From positions 1 through 64,000 of the forward strand of contig NZ_JAGOPN010000022.1 in assembly GCF_017991995.1 (NCBI RefSeq): a DNA stretch of 64,000 bases, written 5' to 3'. Shown here one piece after another: positions 33,723 through 44,804 of the stretch (within the stretch, counting starts at the first letter, position 1; every line of letters starts with the position of its first letter). The position numbers and the translations under genes are program-made. The notes under the pieces were generated by a model, which worked only from the letters and a program-made list of their open reading frames with translations, was not told where the DNA came from and did no database searches. The stretch is from Pseudacidovorax sp. GTDB lineage: Bacteria > Pseudomonadota > Gammaproteobacteria > Burkholderiales > Burkholderiaceae_C.

Positions 33723-34084
33723 GACGAGGGTTCCTGCAAGAGTGCTGATCGACAGGCCCGTCTGGTGATGTGGAGTCGGACCCTGGATTGCAGCGCGAAG
33801 GCACGCGCCTTCGAATTTGCTGCAATCAGGTCCGCGGCCGGGCCCCGGCTGCCCTTGCACCACGCGCGCCGAGGCCGCCCGGTGCAAAAGGGAACCCGAA
33901 ATTATCGCAGACATCCGAACGCGCAGCAATGCATGCGCTTATCAGCCAGCAATGCCGCCGCCCGTCAAGGGGTGTGGATAAGTTTTTGACAAGTTAGAAT
34001 CGCGCGTGCTTTCCGTTCGCAACTATCCACAACAGACATACGCGCCGATGAACCCCCAGCGGCCCTTCGGTCAGCGCAGCCGCC
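33723..34084. other. Putative chromosomal replication origin (oriC), rpmH-dnaA spacer
   Basis: This 362-base divergent spacer must hold the rpmH and dnaA promoters. It contains a perfect DnaA box (TGTGGATAA, 33973-33981) and a one-mismatch box (CTATCCACA, 34023-34031) just upstream of dnaA. A locally A/T-richer stretch (about 33896-33960, including AAATTATCGCAG and GCTTATCAGC) could be the unwinding element. The rpmH/dnaA position is the classic oriC site in many bacteria. The box count seen by eye is low, so another origin such as the dnaA-dnaN or gyrB side is not excluded. Confidence 0.6.
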
Positions 34085-35506
34085 ATGTCGAGTGAAGGGG
34101 TCGGTGCCAGCCTCTGGCAGGCCTGTGTCGACCAGCTCGCGCAAGAGCTGTCCGAGCAGCAATTCAATACCTGGATCAAGCCGCTGACCGCGCAGGTGAC
34201 CGACGACCTGACGCGGATGACGATCTTTGTCGCCAACCGCTTCAAGCTGGACTGGATCCGCGCGCAATACGCCGCCCGCATCGCCGACATGGCCGAGCGG
34301 CTGTCGGGTCAGCCGGTGGCCGTCGAACTGGCCCTGGCGCCGCGCGAGATCCCGGTGCGCCAGCCCGTCACGGTGCAGGCCGTGCCCTCGTCCATCTCCG
34401 AGCCCGAACCGCTGCGCCCCGGCGACGGCCCGATGGGCATGTCCGGCATGGGCGGTGCAGCGCCCGACGAACCGGCCGGGGCCTTCAAGAACCGGCTGAA
34501 TCCGCAGCTCACCTTCGACAGCCTGGTCGAAGGCTCGGCCAACCGCATGGCGCGCGCCGCGGCGATGCACGTGGCCGGCACGCCGGGCCACCTGTACAAC
34601 CCGCTGTTCATCTATGGCGGCGTCGGCCTGGGCAAGACCCACCTGATGCATGCCGTGGGCAACAAGCTGCTGGCCGACAAGCCCGACGCCAAGATCCTCT
34701 ACCTGCACGCCGAGCAGTTCGTGTCGGACGTGGTCAAGGCCTACCAACGCAAGACCTTCGACGAGTTCAAGGAACGCTACCACTCGCTCGACCTGCTGCT
34801 GATCGACGACGTGCAGTTCTTCGCCAACAAGGACCGCACGCAGGAAGAGTTCTTCAACGCCTTCGAGGCCCTGCTGGCGAAGAAGTCGCACATCGTGATG
34901 ACGAGCGACACCTATCCCAAGGGCCTGACCGACATCCACGAGCGCCTGGTGTCGCGCTTCGACTCGGGCCTGACGGTCGCCATCGAGCCGCCGGAGCTCG
35001 AGATGCGCGTGGCCATCCTGATCAACAAGGCCGCGGCCGAGAGCGCCGAGATGCCCGAAGAGGTGGCCTTCTTCGTCGCCAAGAACGTGCGCTCCAACGT
35101 GCGCGAGCTCGAAGGTGCACTGCGCAAGATCCTGGCCTATTCGCGCTTCAACCAGAAGGAAGTCTCCATCCAGCTCGCGCGCGAGGCGCTGCGCGACTTG
35201 CTGTCGATCCAGAACCGGCAGATCAGCGTGGAGAACATCCAGAAGACCGTCGCCGACTACTACAAGATCAAGGTCGCCGACATGTACAGCAAGAAGCGCC
35301 CGGCCAGCATCGCGCGGCCGCGCCAGATCGCGATGTACCTGGCCAAGGAGCTGACGCAGAAGAGCCTGCCCGAGATCGGCGAGCTGTTCGGCGGCCGCGA
35401 CCACACCACCGTGCTGCACGCGGTGCGCAAGATTTCCGGCGAGCGCCAGCAGCTCACCGAGCTGAACCAGCAGCTGCACGTGCTGGAGCAGACGCTCAAG
35501 GGATGA
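34085..35506 (+). CDS. dnaA: Chromosomal replication initiator protein DnaA
   Basis: A 473-residue AAA+ initiator. Domain I (about residues 1-85) binds DnaB and helpers; domain II is a short Pro/Gly/Met-rich linker (about 95-135). Domain III has Walker [10 protein letters not shown] near 178-186 and Walker B L-L-I-D-D-V-Q-F near 240. Domain IV carries the DnaA signature [11 protein letters not shown] near 438, which contacts DnaA boxes. The ATG at 34085 gives a standard N-terminus (L-W-Q-A-C-V-D-Q-L). The order dnaA-dnaN-gyrB without recF is common in betaproteobacteria. Confidence 0.98.
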   Translation: MSSEGVGASLWQACVDQLAQELSEQQFNTWIKPLTAQVTDDLTRMTIFVANRFKLDWIRAQYAARIADMAERLSGQPVAVELALAPREIPVRQPVTVQAVPSSISEPEPLRPGDGPMGMSGMGGAAPDEPAGAFKNRLNPQLTFDSLVEGSANRMARAAAMHVAGTPGHLYNPLFIYGGVGLGKTHLMHAVGNKLLADKPDAKILYLHAEQFVSDVVKAYQRKTFDEFKERYHSLDLLLIDDVQFFANKDRTQEEFFNAFEALLAKKSHIVMTSDTYPKGLTDIHERLVSRFDSGLTVAIEPPELEMRVAILINKAAAESAEMPEEVAFFVAKNVRSNVRELEGALRKILAYSRFNQKEVSIQLAREALRDLLSIQNRQISVENIQKTVADYYKIKVADMYSKKRPASIARPRQIAMYLAKELTQKSLPEIGELFGGRDHTTVLHAVRKISGERQQLTELNQQLHVLEQTLKG

Positions 35507-35595
35507 GCATCCCCACCCCAAAAAGGGGCGCAGACAATGCGCCGGCATCCGGGCCCCTGCCCGGGAAGATCGAGGACGAAGAGTAGAGGACGTAC

Positions 35596-36714
35596 ATGAT
35601 TGTTCTGAAGGCACCCCAAGACCAGGTTCTGGCAGCCCTGCAGTCGGTGGCAGGCATCGTCGAGCGTCGCCACACGCTGCCGATCCTGGCCAACGTGCTG
35701 ATCCGCAAGGCCGGCGGCCAGCTCCAGCTGACCACCAGCGACCTGGAAATCCAGATCCGCACCACCGCCGAGCTCGGCGGCGACGACGGCGCCTTCACCA
35801 CCACCGTGGGTGCGCGCAAGCTGATCGACATCCTGCGCACCATGCCGGCCGACCAGACGGTGAGCCTGGAATCGAGCCAGAACAAGCTGGTGCTCAAGGG
35901 CGGCAAGAGCCGCTTCACGCTGCAAACCCTGCCGGCCGAGGACTTTCCGCTGGTGCAGGAAGCCGCCAGCTTCGGCCCGGCCTTCAGCGTGCCGCAGCGC
36001 ACCCTGAAGGCACTGCTGTCGCAGGTGTCCTTCGCGATGGCGGTGCACGACATCCGCTATTACCTCAACGGCATCCTGTTCGTGGCCGAGGGCAAGCAGC
36101 TGTCGCTGGTGGCCACCGACGGCCACCGCCTGGCGTTCTCCAGCGCCACGCTGGACGTCGAGGTGCCGCGCCAGGAGGTGATCCTTCCGCGCAAGACCGT
36201 GCTGGAGCTGCAGCGCCTGCTGTCCGACGCCGACGGCGACACGCCGCCCATGATCGAGCTGCAGTTCGCCAACAACCAGGCCAAGTTCAACTTCGGCACG
36301 ATGGAGTTCGTCACCAAGCTGGTCGAGGGCAAGTTCCCCGACTACAACCGCGTGATCCCCAAGAACCACAAGAACAGCGTGACGCTGGGCCGCGCGCCGC
36401 TCTTGGCCAGCCTCCAGCGCACGGCCATCCTGACCAGCGACAAGTTCAAGGGCGTGCGGCTGAACATCGAGCCGGGCCTGCTGCGCATCGCCTCCAACAA
36501 TGCCGAGCAGGAAGAGGCGGTGGACGAGCTGGACATCGACTACGGCGGCGACAGCATCGAGATCGGCTTCAACGTCACCTACCTGATCGATGCGCTGGCC
36601 AACATGGGCCAGGACATGGTGCGCGTCGACCTGCAGGACGGCAACAGCTCGGCGCTGCTGACCATCCCCGAGGACGCGAACTTCAAGTACGTGGTCATGC
36701 CGATGCGAATCTGA
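35596..36714 (+). CDS. dnaN: DNA polymerase III beta sliding clamp
   Basis: A 372-residue ring-forming clamp that tethers replicative polymerase to DNA. Three similar domains of about 120 residues are evident; typical segments are R-R-H-T-L-P-I-L-A-N-V near residues 23-33, Y-Y-L-N-G-I-L near 155, A-T-D-G-H-R-L-A near 174, and the C-terminal Y-V-V-M-P-M-R-I end that lines the protein-binding pocket. It lies 89 bases after dnaA and 115 bases before gyrB. Confidence 0.97.
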   Translation: MIVLKAPQDQVLAALQSVAGIVERRHTLPILANVLIRKAGGQLQLTTSDLEIQIRTTAELGGDDGAFTTTVGARKLIDILRTMPADQTVSLESSQNKLVLKGGKSRFTLQTLPAEDFPLVQEAASFGPAFSVPQRTLKALLSQVSFAMAVHDIRYYLNGILFVAEGKQLSLVATDGHRLAFSSATLDVEVPRQEVILPRKTVLELQRLLSDADGDTPPMIELQFANNQAKFNFGTMEFVTKLVEGKFPDYNRVIPKNHKNSVTLGRAPLLASLQRTAILTSDKFKGVRLNIEPGLLRIASNNAEQEEAVDELDIDYGGDSIEIGFNVTYLIDALANMGQDMVRVDLQDGNSSALLTIPEDANFKYVVMPMRI

Positions 36715-36796
36715 GGTCGCGACGCGCCCTCAAATTCGCTTCGCGTGCATGTGGCGCACCCCCTGCCCCCGCCAAGCGGGGGTTCCAGCCAGATGA

Positions 36797-39451
<2,655 letters not shown>

Positions 39452-39555
39452 GCGGGCGACTGGGCATTTCGTCCTGCTTTCGCCCGGCGCGGTAGCGGCA
39501 GGCCGAGGCGCGGTCGGCGAGCGGCGGCAGAATGCGCAGCCTCCGGAGCCCCCCC

Positions 39556-40575
39556 GTGACCGTCCTCGCTCTGCTTCTCGCCGGTTATTCGATCTTCTGC
39601 GCTGCGGCGCTGGCTGTTCTCCAACTGCGCAACGATTCCGGGACTCGCCAGCCGTTTGCGCAGACCATGGGCCTGCTGACGCTGGCGCTGCTGGCCGGCC
39701 TTCAAGGCGCGCATGCGGCCTGGCTCTACGCCGATGTGCCCGCGCCTCACGAACGCCTGTACACCCTCGCGCTCTTCGCCGTCGCGCCGTGCTTCTTTCT
39801 GTTCAGCCGCGAACTGCTGACGCCGGCTCGAGCCCAGCCGCGCCCGCGGGACGCATGGCATGCCCTTCCCATGCTGGCTGCGTTCCTGCTGCCTGAAGAA
39901 GCAGCGGGACCGACCGCCTTTCTGATCGGTGCCGGCTACCTCCTCTGGCTGGGCCACCGCCTCCTGGCCTTGCGCCCGGAGCGCGCGCGCTTCCGGACCG
40001 AGATCGGACTGCTGGGCACGGCCTTCCTGCTTGCCATCGCCGTGGCGCTTGCCGGCATGGCGCCCGGTCTCCTACCGGACAAGCGCTTCACGGCGCTGTA
40101 TGCCATCGCCATCGGTATGGCATTCCTGCTGGTGCAGACCACGCTGCACCAGCGTCCGCAGTTGGAGGCCGAAGTCCAGGAAGCAGCGCAGAGCGCCTAC
40201 CAGCACACGACGCTGGCCCGTGTCGACTGCGACGCCGCGCTGGCCCGGCTGTTCCAGCTCATGCAGACCCAGCAACTCTTCGTCGATCCCGCGCTCAGCC
40301 TGCCGGCGCTGGCGGCCCGGCTGGACCTGACGACCCACCAGCTGTCGGAACTGCTCAACACCCGGCTCGGCAAGAGCTTTGCCCGCTATGTGCGCGAACA
40401 GCGGATCGAGGCGGCCAAATCGATGCTCTGCGACGAGCCGTCCGCCTCGGTGCTGTCCGTCGGGCTGGCCGTGGGCTTCGCCGCCCAGTCCAACTTCTAC
40501 GAGGCCTTCCGCGACATCGAGGGCATGACGCCCGGCCAGTACCGCAAGCTGCACGGCCCCGCCGCAAGACGCTGA
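39556..40575 (+). CDS. Membrane-anchored AraC-family transcriptional regulator
   Basis: A 339-residue regulator with about six or seven hydrophobic helices in residues 1-205 and an AraC-type double helix-turn-helix at about 230-335. The HTH shows L-S-L-P-A-L-A-A-R-L-D, Q-L-S-E-L-L-N and the second-motif segment G-F-A-A-Q-S-N-F-Y-E-A-F-R followed by G-M-T-P-G-Q-Y-R. The helices suggest direct sensing at the membrane. I chose GTG 39556 because GGAG lies at the right distance and it starts at the first helix; ATG 39532 would add eight residues. The target is unknown; the SDR-DUF2269-DUF4166 operon next to it is the natural candidate. Confidence 0.82.
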   Translation: MTVLALLLAGYSIFCAAALAVLQLRNDSGTRQPFAQTMGLLTLALLAGLQGAHAAWLYADVPAPHERLYTLALFAVAPCFFLFSRELLTPARAQPRPRDAWHALPMLAAFLLPEEAAGPTAFLIGAGYLLWLGHRLLALRPERARFRTEIGLLGTAFLLAIAVALAGMAPGLLPDKRFTALYAIAIGMAFLLVQTTLHQRPQLEAEVQEAAQSAYQHTTLARVDCDAALARLFQLMQTQQLFVDPALSLPALAARLDLTTHQLSELLNTRLGKSFARYVREQRIEAAKSMLCDEPSASVLSVGLAVGFAAQSNFYEAFRDIEGMTPGQYRKLHGPAARR

Positions 40576-40707
40576 TCGGCACGGCAGGGGCGGACGACGG
40601 CGATTTCCGCTCCGAAATGATCGATCCGGAGCGCAAAGCTGCACCGATTCGATCCAACGGGAGGCGCCGCCGCCGGGCGGCTTCCAGACTGAGGGCTGCT
40701 CATTCAC

Positions 40708-41646
40708 ATGGAGTCCTGCCCAATGGATGCCTCCCTTCCCGCCCCTGCCGGCCAAGGCCTGCCTCAGCGCGGTTCGCCACAGCGCGTCCTGCTCGTGGGC
40801 GCCTCCGGCTTTCTTGGGCGCCACATCGCCGCCGTGTTGGCGTCGCAAGGCCACGCCGTCGCCCCCGTGTCGCGCCGCCATGGCCTCGACTTGGCCCACC
40901 TCGACCGCCCCGAGGCGTGGCAGCCCCTGCTGGTCGGCATCGATGCCGTGATCAACGCAGCCGGCATCCTGGTCGAGCAGCAGGGCCAGACCTTCGAAGC
41001 TGTGCATGTGCGTGCCCCGCAGGCGCTGTTCGATGCCTGCGTGCGCGCAGGCGTACAGCGCGTCATCCAGATCTCGGCACTGGGCGCCGACGACAGTGCC
41101 TTCTCGGCCTACCACCTCAGCAAGCGCGCGGCCGACGACGCATTGCGGCGCACGTCGCTCGAGTGGTTCGTCCTGCGGCCCTCGCTCGTGCACGGAGCGG
41201 ACGGCGACAGCGCAAGGCTCTTGATGCGTTGTGCGCGGCTGCCCTGGATCCCGGTGCTGGGCACCGGCCGGCAGCGCATCCAGCCCGTGCTGGTCGACGA
41301 CCTGTGCGCCACGGTCCTGGCCTGCCTGCGCACGCGCCAGGCGCGACGCACGCTGGACGTGGTGGGCCCCGAGCCGCTGACTTTTGCCGAATGGCTGCAG
41401 CGGCTGCGGGCCGCCCAGGGACGTGCGCCGGCCAGGCTGCTGCACATTCCGAAGGCGTGGGCCTATGTGGCCGCCGCCCTGGCCGGAGGGCTGAGCCCCT
41501 TGCTGCATCGCGACAACCTGCGCATGCTGGAGGCCGGCAACGTGGCCGACGCCGAGCCGCTGGCGCAGTTCCTGGGCCGGCTGCCCGCCACCCTTGCGCC
41601 GGCCTCCCGCGCCGACACGACACGCGCCCAGGGAGCCGCCTCATGA
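40708..41646 (+). CDS. Atypical SDR (NAD(P)-binding epimerase/NDUFA9-like) protein
   Basis: A 312-residue extended or atypical SDR. The Rossmann motif L-L-V-G-A-S-G-F-L-G-R-H lies at about residues 28-39, N-A-A-G-I near 85, and Y-H-L-S-K near 137 supplies Tyr and Lys. The C-terminal part has a membrane-leaning helix (W-A-Y-V-A-A-A-L-A-G-G-L). It resembles NDUFA9-like and complex-I-associated SDRs of unknown substrate. It is the first of three genes coupled by ATGA overlaps (with DUF2269 and DUF4166). Confidence 0.85.
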   Translation: MESCPMDASLPAPAGQGLPQRGSPQRVLLVGASGFLGRHIAAVLASQGHAVAPVSRRHGLDLAHLDRPEAWQPLLVGIDAVINAAGILVEQQGQTFEAVHVRAPQALFDACVRAGVQRVIQISALGADDSAFSAYHLSKRAADDALRRTSLEWFVLRPSLVHGADGDSARLLMRCARLPWIPVLGTGRQRIQPVLVDDLCATVLACLRTRQARRTLDVVGPEPLTFAEWLQRLRAAQGRAPARLLHIPKAWAYVAAALAGGLSPLLHRDNLRMLEAGNVADAEPLAQFLGRLPATLAPASRADTTRAQGAAS

Positions 41647-42122
41647 GCTACACGGCCCTCAAGTCGCTGCACATCCTCAGCATGGTGCTGCTGTTCGGCA
41701 CCGGCCTGGGCAGCGCCTTCTACAAGTGGATGGCGGACCGCAGTGGCAACGTGCAACACATCGCCATCACCAACCGGCATGTGGTGCTGGCAGACTGGCT
41801 CTTCACCACGCCGACCGTGATCTTTCAGCCCCTCAGTGGCCTGTGGATGGCCGCCATGGCGGGCTGGTCATGGCATTCGCCGTGGCTGGCCACGAGCCTG
41901 GCGCTGTATGGCCTGGCGGCCCTGTGCTGGCTGCCGGTGGTCGGACTGCAGATCCGGATGCGACGGCTGGCCGAGGCCGCCGCCAGCGCCCATGCACCGC
42001 TGCCGGCCATCTACTGGCGGCTGGCACGCTGCTGGTTCTGGCTCGGCGTGCCGGCCTTCACGGCCATGGTCATGATCGTGGTCCTCATGGCGTTCAAGCA
42101 CCTGCCGGGGGCATCATCATGA
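41643..42122 (+). CDS. DUF2269-family membrane protein
   Basis: A 159-residue four-helix inner-membrane protein matching DUF2269. Characteristic are K-S-L-H-I-L-S-M-V-L-L-F-G-T-G at residues 7-21 with an intramembrane His, N-R-H-V-V-L-A-D-W-L-F-T-T-P near 44-57 and P-A-F-T-A-M near 137. The conserved His/Asp/Trp pattern suggests a small redox or cofactor role, but none is proven. It overlaps the SDR before and the DUF4166 gene after by ATGA junctions. Confidence 0.85.
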   Translation: MSYTALKSLHILSMVLLFGTGLGSAFYKWMADRSGNVQHIAITNRHVVLADWLFTTPTVIFQPLSGLWMAAMAGWSWHSPWLATSLALYGLAALCWLPVVGLQIRMRRLAEAAASAHAPLPAIYWRLARCWFWLGVPAFTAMVMIVVLMAFKHLPGASS

Positions 42123-42892
42123 GCGGCCAGGCATCCGCCCCGACGCAGGACCGCACGGCCGGCAAAGACGTTTCGGGCTGCGCGGGGGCGCGTTGCGCGC
42201 AGACAGGTCGCGGTCCGGGCCTTGACCCGGACACCAGCGTTCCCGGTCCGATGGAGTGCGCGTTGGGCGCGGACTGGGCACGGCTGCCGCCCGCCCTCCA
42301 GACGCACCACAGCCGCACCACCGCGGCGGACGTCGGCCACATGGACATCGAGTTTCCCGCCGCGATGCGACCCGTGTTGCGCGTCATGGCCTGGCTGGGC
42401 GCGCTGCTCGAAAGACGGGCCGTCGCGGTGCCGACGCACGTGGTCCGGCAGATGGCCGGCGGGCGACAGCACTGGCGGCGCACCATCCGCTTCGACGACG
42501 GCCGCGTCTACCGCTTCGACAGCGTCTGGGAATGCGCCGGCCCCGGTCGGCTGATCGAGTACGTGAACCCCTTCCTCGGTCTGGAGATGGCGCCCCGGCT
42601 CGACGACTGCCGCCTGTGCTACCGAGGGATTCGCTTCGTGCTGAAACTCGGCCCTGCCAGGATCGGGATTCCGCAATGGCTGGGCCCGGGCGTCACGGAC
42701 ATCGTGGAAGAGGCACTCGACGAGCACCGCTTCGCGATGGATTTCCGCATGACCCATCCCTGGTTCGGTCAGCTGTACCGGTACGCGGGCGTGTTCATCA
42801 CGGGAGTGCCCGTCTCATCGGCGGAAGAACAAACGTCGCAGGCGGACCCGCCCCCGCCCTCCGGGCCGGCCAGTGCGGCGGCGGGGCGGTGA
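42119..42892 (+). CDS. DUF4166-domain protein
   Basis: A 257-residue protein. Residues about 45-235 fit DUF4166: L-P-P-A-L-Q-T-H-H, the W-R-R-T-I-R-F-D-D-G-R-V-Y segment, P-x-L-G-L-E-M near 158, and the late F-R-M-T-H-P-W-F-G-Q-L-Y-R-Y-A-G. Function unknown; the fold often accompanies SDR proteins. The N-terminal 45 residues are Gly/Thr-rich and non-conserved in character, so an internal ATG at 42251 (M-E-C-A-L-G) is a possible start; ATG 42119 was chosen for its overlap with the DUF2269 stop. Confidence 0.8.
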   Translation: MSGQASAPTQDRTAGKDVSGCAGARCAQTGRGPGLDPDTSVPGPMECALGADWARLPPALQTHHSRTTAADVGHMDIEFPAAMRPVLRVMAWLGALLERRAVAVPTHVVRQMAGGRQHWRRTIRFDDGRVYRFDSVWECAGPGRLIEYVNPFLGLEMAPRLDDCRLCYRGIRFVLKLGPARIGIPQWLGPGVTDIVEEALDEHRFAMDFRMTHPWFGQLYRYAGVFITGVPVSSAEEQTSQADPPPPSGPASAAAGR

Positions 42893-43012
42893 CCTTAAGC
42901 CGCACCTAAGGCGGCAGGCGGAAAGTCGAGCGCACTCCCCGGCCGCCACGGCGTCCGCTCCGCCGCCGGGGATGCGAATCCAGCGGACGGAAAGCCAAGG
43001 AAGGACATTGCC

Positions 43013-43489
43013 ATGACCACCCTCACCTCCTCCATCGCTCGCCGTACGGCCCGCCCCCTTGCCGTTGCACTGCTACTCGGCATGGGCGCGCTCATGGGCG
43101 TGGCGCACGCCGACACCCTGCCCCCCGTACGCACGGCGCCGACCGGCGTCGAGTACATCAGCGGCGGCGTGGGCAGTGACGAGGCCCATGCCATGCAACA
43201 GGCGGCGACCCGGTGGCCGGCCAGCTTCGAGTTCGCCGTCAAGGACGGCGCCAAGGCCGACTTCGCGGCCAACGTGCATGTGACGGTGCAGGACGCCCGC
43301 ACCGGCGCCACGGTGCTGCGCAACGTGAGGGCGGACGGGCCCTTCATGGCCGCCAAGCTGGCCCCCGGCGTCTACCGCGTGACGGCCTCGCTGGACGGCA
43401 AGGCGCTGCAGCGACAGATCGACGTCGGCGCCAAGGGCCCGGCGCATGCGGTCTTCATGTGGCCGGCCGGCACGGACATGGCTGGTTGA
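43013..43489 (+). CDS. Secreted protein, tandem paralogue 1
   Basis: A 158-residue exported protein with a signal peptide ending in H-A-D near residue 37. The mature part has V-E-Y-I-S-G-G-V-G-S-D-E-A, R-W-P-A-S-F-E-F and a C-terminal beta-sandwich-like half (V-H-V-T-V-Q-D-A-R-T-G, L-A-P-G-V-Y-R-V-T-A-S-L-D-G) like carboxypeptidase-regulatory or Ig-like carrier domains. It is a clear paralogue of the gene 200 bases downstream. No catalytic motif is visible. AAGGAAGGA precedes the ATG. Confidence 0.75.
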   Translation: MTTLTSSIARRTARPLAVALLLGMGALMGVAHADTLPPVRTAPTGVEYISGGVGSDEAHAMQQAATRWPASFEFAVKDGAKADFAANVHVTVQDARTGATVLRNVRADGPFMAAKLAPGVYRVTASLDGKALQRQIDVGAKGPAHAVFMWPAGTDMAG

Positions 43490-43496
43490 GCAAGAC

Positions 43497-43603
43497 CCCC
43501 AGGCTGCGCGCTTCGCGCTCCGCCTCCCCCCTGTAGGGGGCACATCCTGCGGCCCGGCGAAGCCGGTTCCGCGGATGTTGCTGGCGTGGCCTGCTCCGCG
43601 GCC
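43497..43603 (+). repeat. Dispersed intergenic repeat, copy 1
   Basis: The gap between the two secreted paralogues contains a GC-rich element with CGCTTCGCGCTCCGCCTCCC, a run of C against a run of G (partly palindromic), and a conserved tail at 43550-43603. The tail matches copy 2 (58459-58511) with only a few differences, ending in TGGCCTGCTCCGCGGCC in both. It is non-coding and in the same orientation as copy 2. Confidence 0.7.
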
Positions 43604-43690
43604 TCCTGATCAAACACGAGGTCTGCCGCACCCGCCACCACCGCGCGGCGGTCCTTTCGAGAAAACGAACCTGTCACACCTCCGTCCATC

Positions 43691-44197
43691 ATGAACACCC
43701 CCACACTCGACCGCTCTCTCGCCCGCCCCATCTCCAACCCGATGGTCGCCGTGGGCAACCTGATGGCCGCCAGCCTGCTGGCCGTGGTCGCCGGCGCGGC
43801 CCATGCCTCGACCACCTACAACCCGCCCATCGAGATGACCAAGGCCGGCATCGAGTACATGAGCGGCGGCACCACGCCCGACGAAGCGAAGCTGATGAAG
43901 GTGGTGGAGCCGCGGTGGCCTGCCAGCTTCGAGTTCGATGCCAAGGGCCAGGGCCCCCTTCCAACGGGCGCACCCATCAAGGTGACGGTACGCGACGCCG
44001 GCAGCGGCGCGGTGGTGCTCAGTGACGTGACGGCGGGCGGTCCGTACATGGTGGCTCGGCTGGACCCGGGCCGCTACCAGGTGACGGCCACGCGCGATGG
44101 CCAGACCGTCTCACGCGACATCGAGGTGGGCCGCTACACCACGGCCCATGCGGTGTTCGACTGGAACGGCGGCACGGGCGTGGCCAGCAGCCGCTGA
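43691..44197 (+). CDS. Secreted protein, tandem paralogue 2
   Basis: A 168-residue exported protein with a signal peptide ending near A-A-H-A-S. The mature part (I-E-Y-M-S-G-G-T-T-P-D-E-A, R-W-P-A-S-F-E-F-D, D-P-G-R-Y-Q-V-T-A-T-R-D-G) is homologous over its length to the preceding gene, including the A-H-A-V-F-x-W ending, so this is a tandem duplication that has diverged. No ribosome-binding site stands out. Function unknown. Confidence 0.75.
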   Translation: MNTPTLDRSLARPISNPMVAVGNLMAASLLAVVAGAAHASTTYNPPIEMTKAGIEYMSGGTTPDEAKLMKVVEPRWPASFEFDAKGQGPLPTGAPIKVTVRDAGSGAVVLSDVTAGGPYMVARLDPGRYQVTATRDGQTVSRDIEVGRYTTAHAVFDWNGGTGVASSR

Positions 44198-44336
44198 CGG
44201 GGCGCTGAGCCAGCTTGCTGCGGGTGAGCACAGCCGCGGCCCAGGACTCCCCGGCACAGCCCGTGCGTGCCTCGCCGCAGCTTGGCCACAATGGCCCGCT
44301 GTTCGACGCAGCCTGCCGTCGCAAAGGAGTCTTCCC

Positions 44337-44795
44337 ATGAGCATGGGCACCCCCATGGCCCGTTATGCCGCCGCCCGCCGGGTCGGCGATTTCGTCTTCA
44401 TGAGCGGCGTGGTGGCCGTCGATCCGGCCACGCGCCGCGCCGTCTCGCGCTACGAGGACCTGCCCGAGGCCGCGCAGGCCGAGCTGCGTGGCCTGGGCTA
44501 CGCCACCGGCCAGATGTCGGTGGACGTGTTCGAGGCGCCCGTGGTGGCGCAGAGCTGGTTCGTGCTGGCCCGCATCCGCGACCTGGCGGCCGAGCAGGGC
44601 GGCACCATGGACGACGTGGTCAAGCTGGTGCAGTACTTCCGACGCCTGCCCGACTACGCACTCTTCAACCGGGTGCGCGGCCTGTTCTATCCGGGCGAGC
44701 CGCCGGTCTCCACCGTGGTGGAGGTCAACCGCTTCCTGCCCGGGGACGAGGTGCTGATCGAGGTCGAGGCGACGATGTACCTGCCGCGCGGCTGA
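44337..44795 (+). CDS. RidA/YjgF-family protein
   Basis: A 152-residue RidA-superfamily protein; members deaminate reactive enamine/imine intermediates or act in catabolic pathways. The family features are G-D-F-V-F-M-S-G near residues 19-26, V-K-L-V-Q-Y-F near 93, and the C-terminal P-G-D-E-V-L-I-E-V-E-A segment. An insertion near residue 35-55 makes it longer than canonical RidA (about 128 residues), and the Arg that marks deaminating RidA is not evident, so it may belong to a non-deaminating subgroup. AAGGAG at 44324-44329 fixes the start. Confidence 0.82.
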   Translation: MSMGTPMARYAAARRVGDFVFMSGVVAVDPATRRAVSRYEDLPEAAQAELRGLGYATGQMSVDVFEAPVVAQSWFVLARIRDLAAEQGGTMDDVVKLVQYFRRLPDYALFNRVRGLFYPGEPPVSTVVEVNRFLPGDEVLIEVEATMYLPRG

Positions 44796-44804
44796 GGCGC
44801 CGCG

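Noticed and set aside
43013-44197. Tandem paralogues as an assembly duplicate
   Set aside because: The two copies differ throughout in DNA and protein and have different signal peptides, so they are old duplicates.
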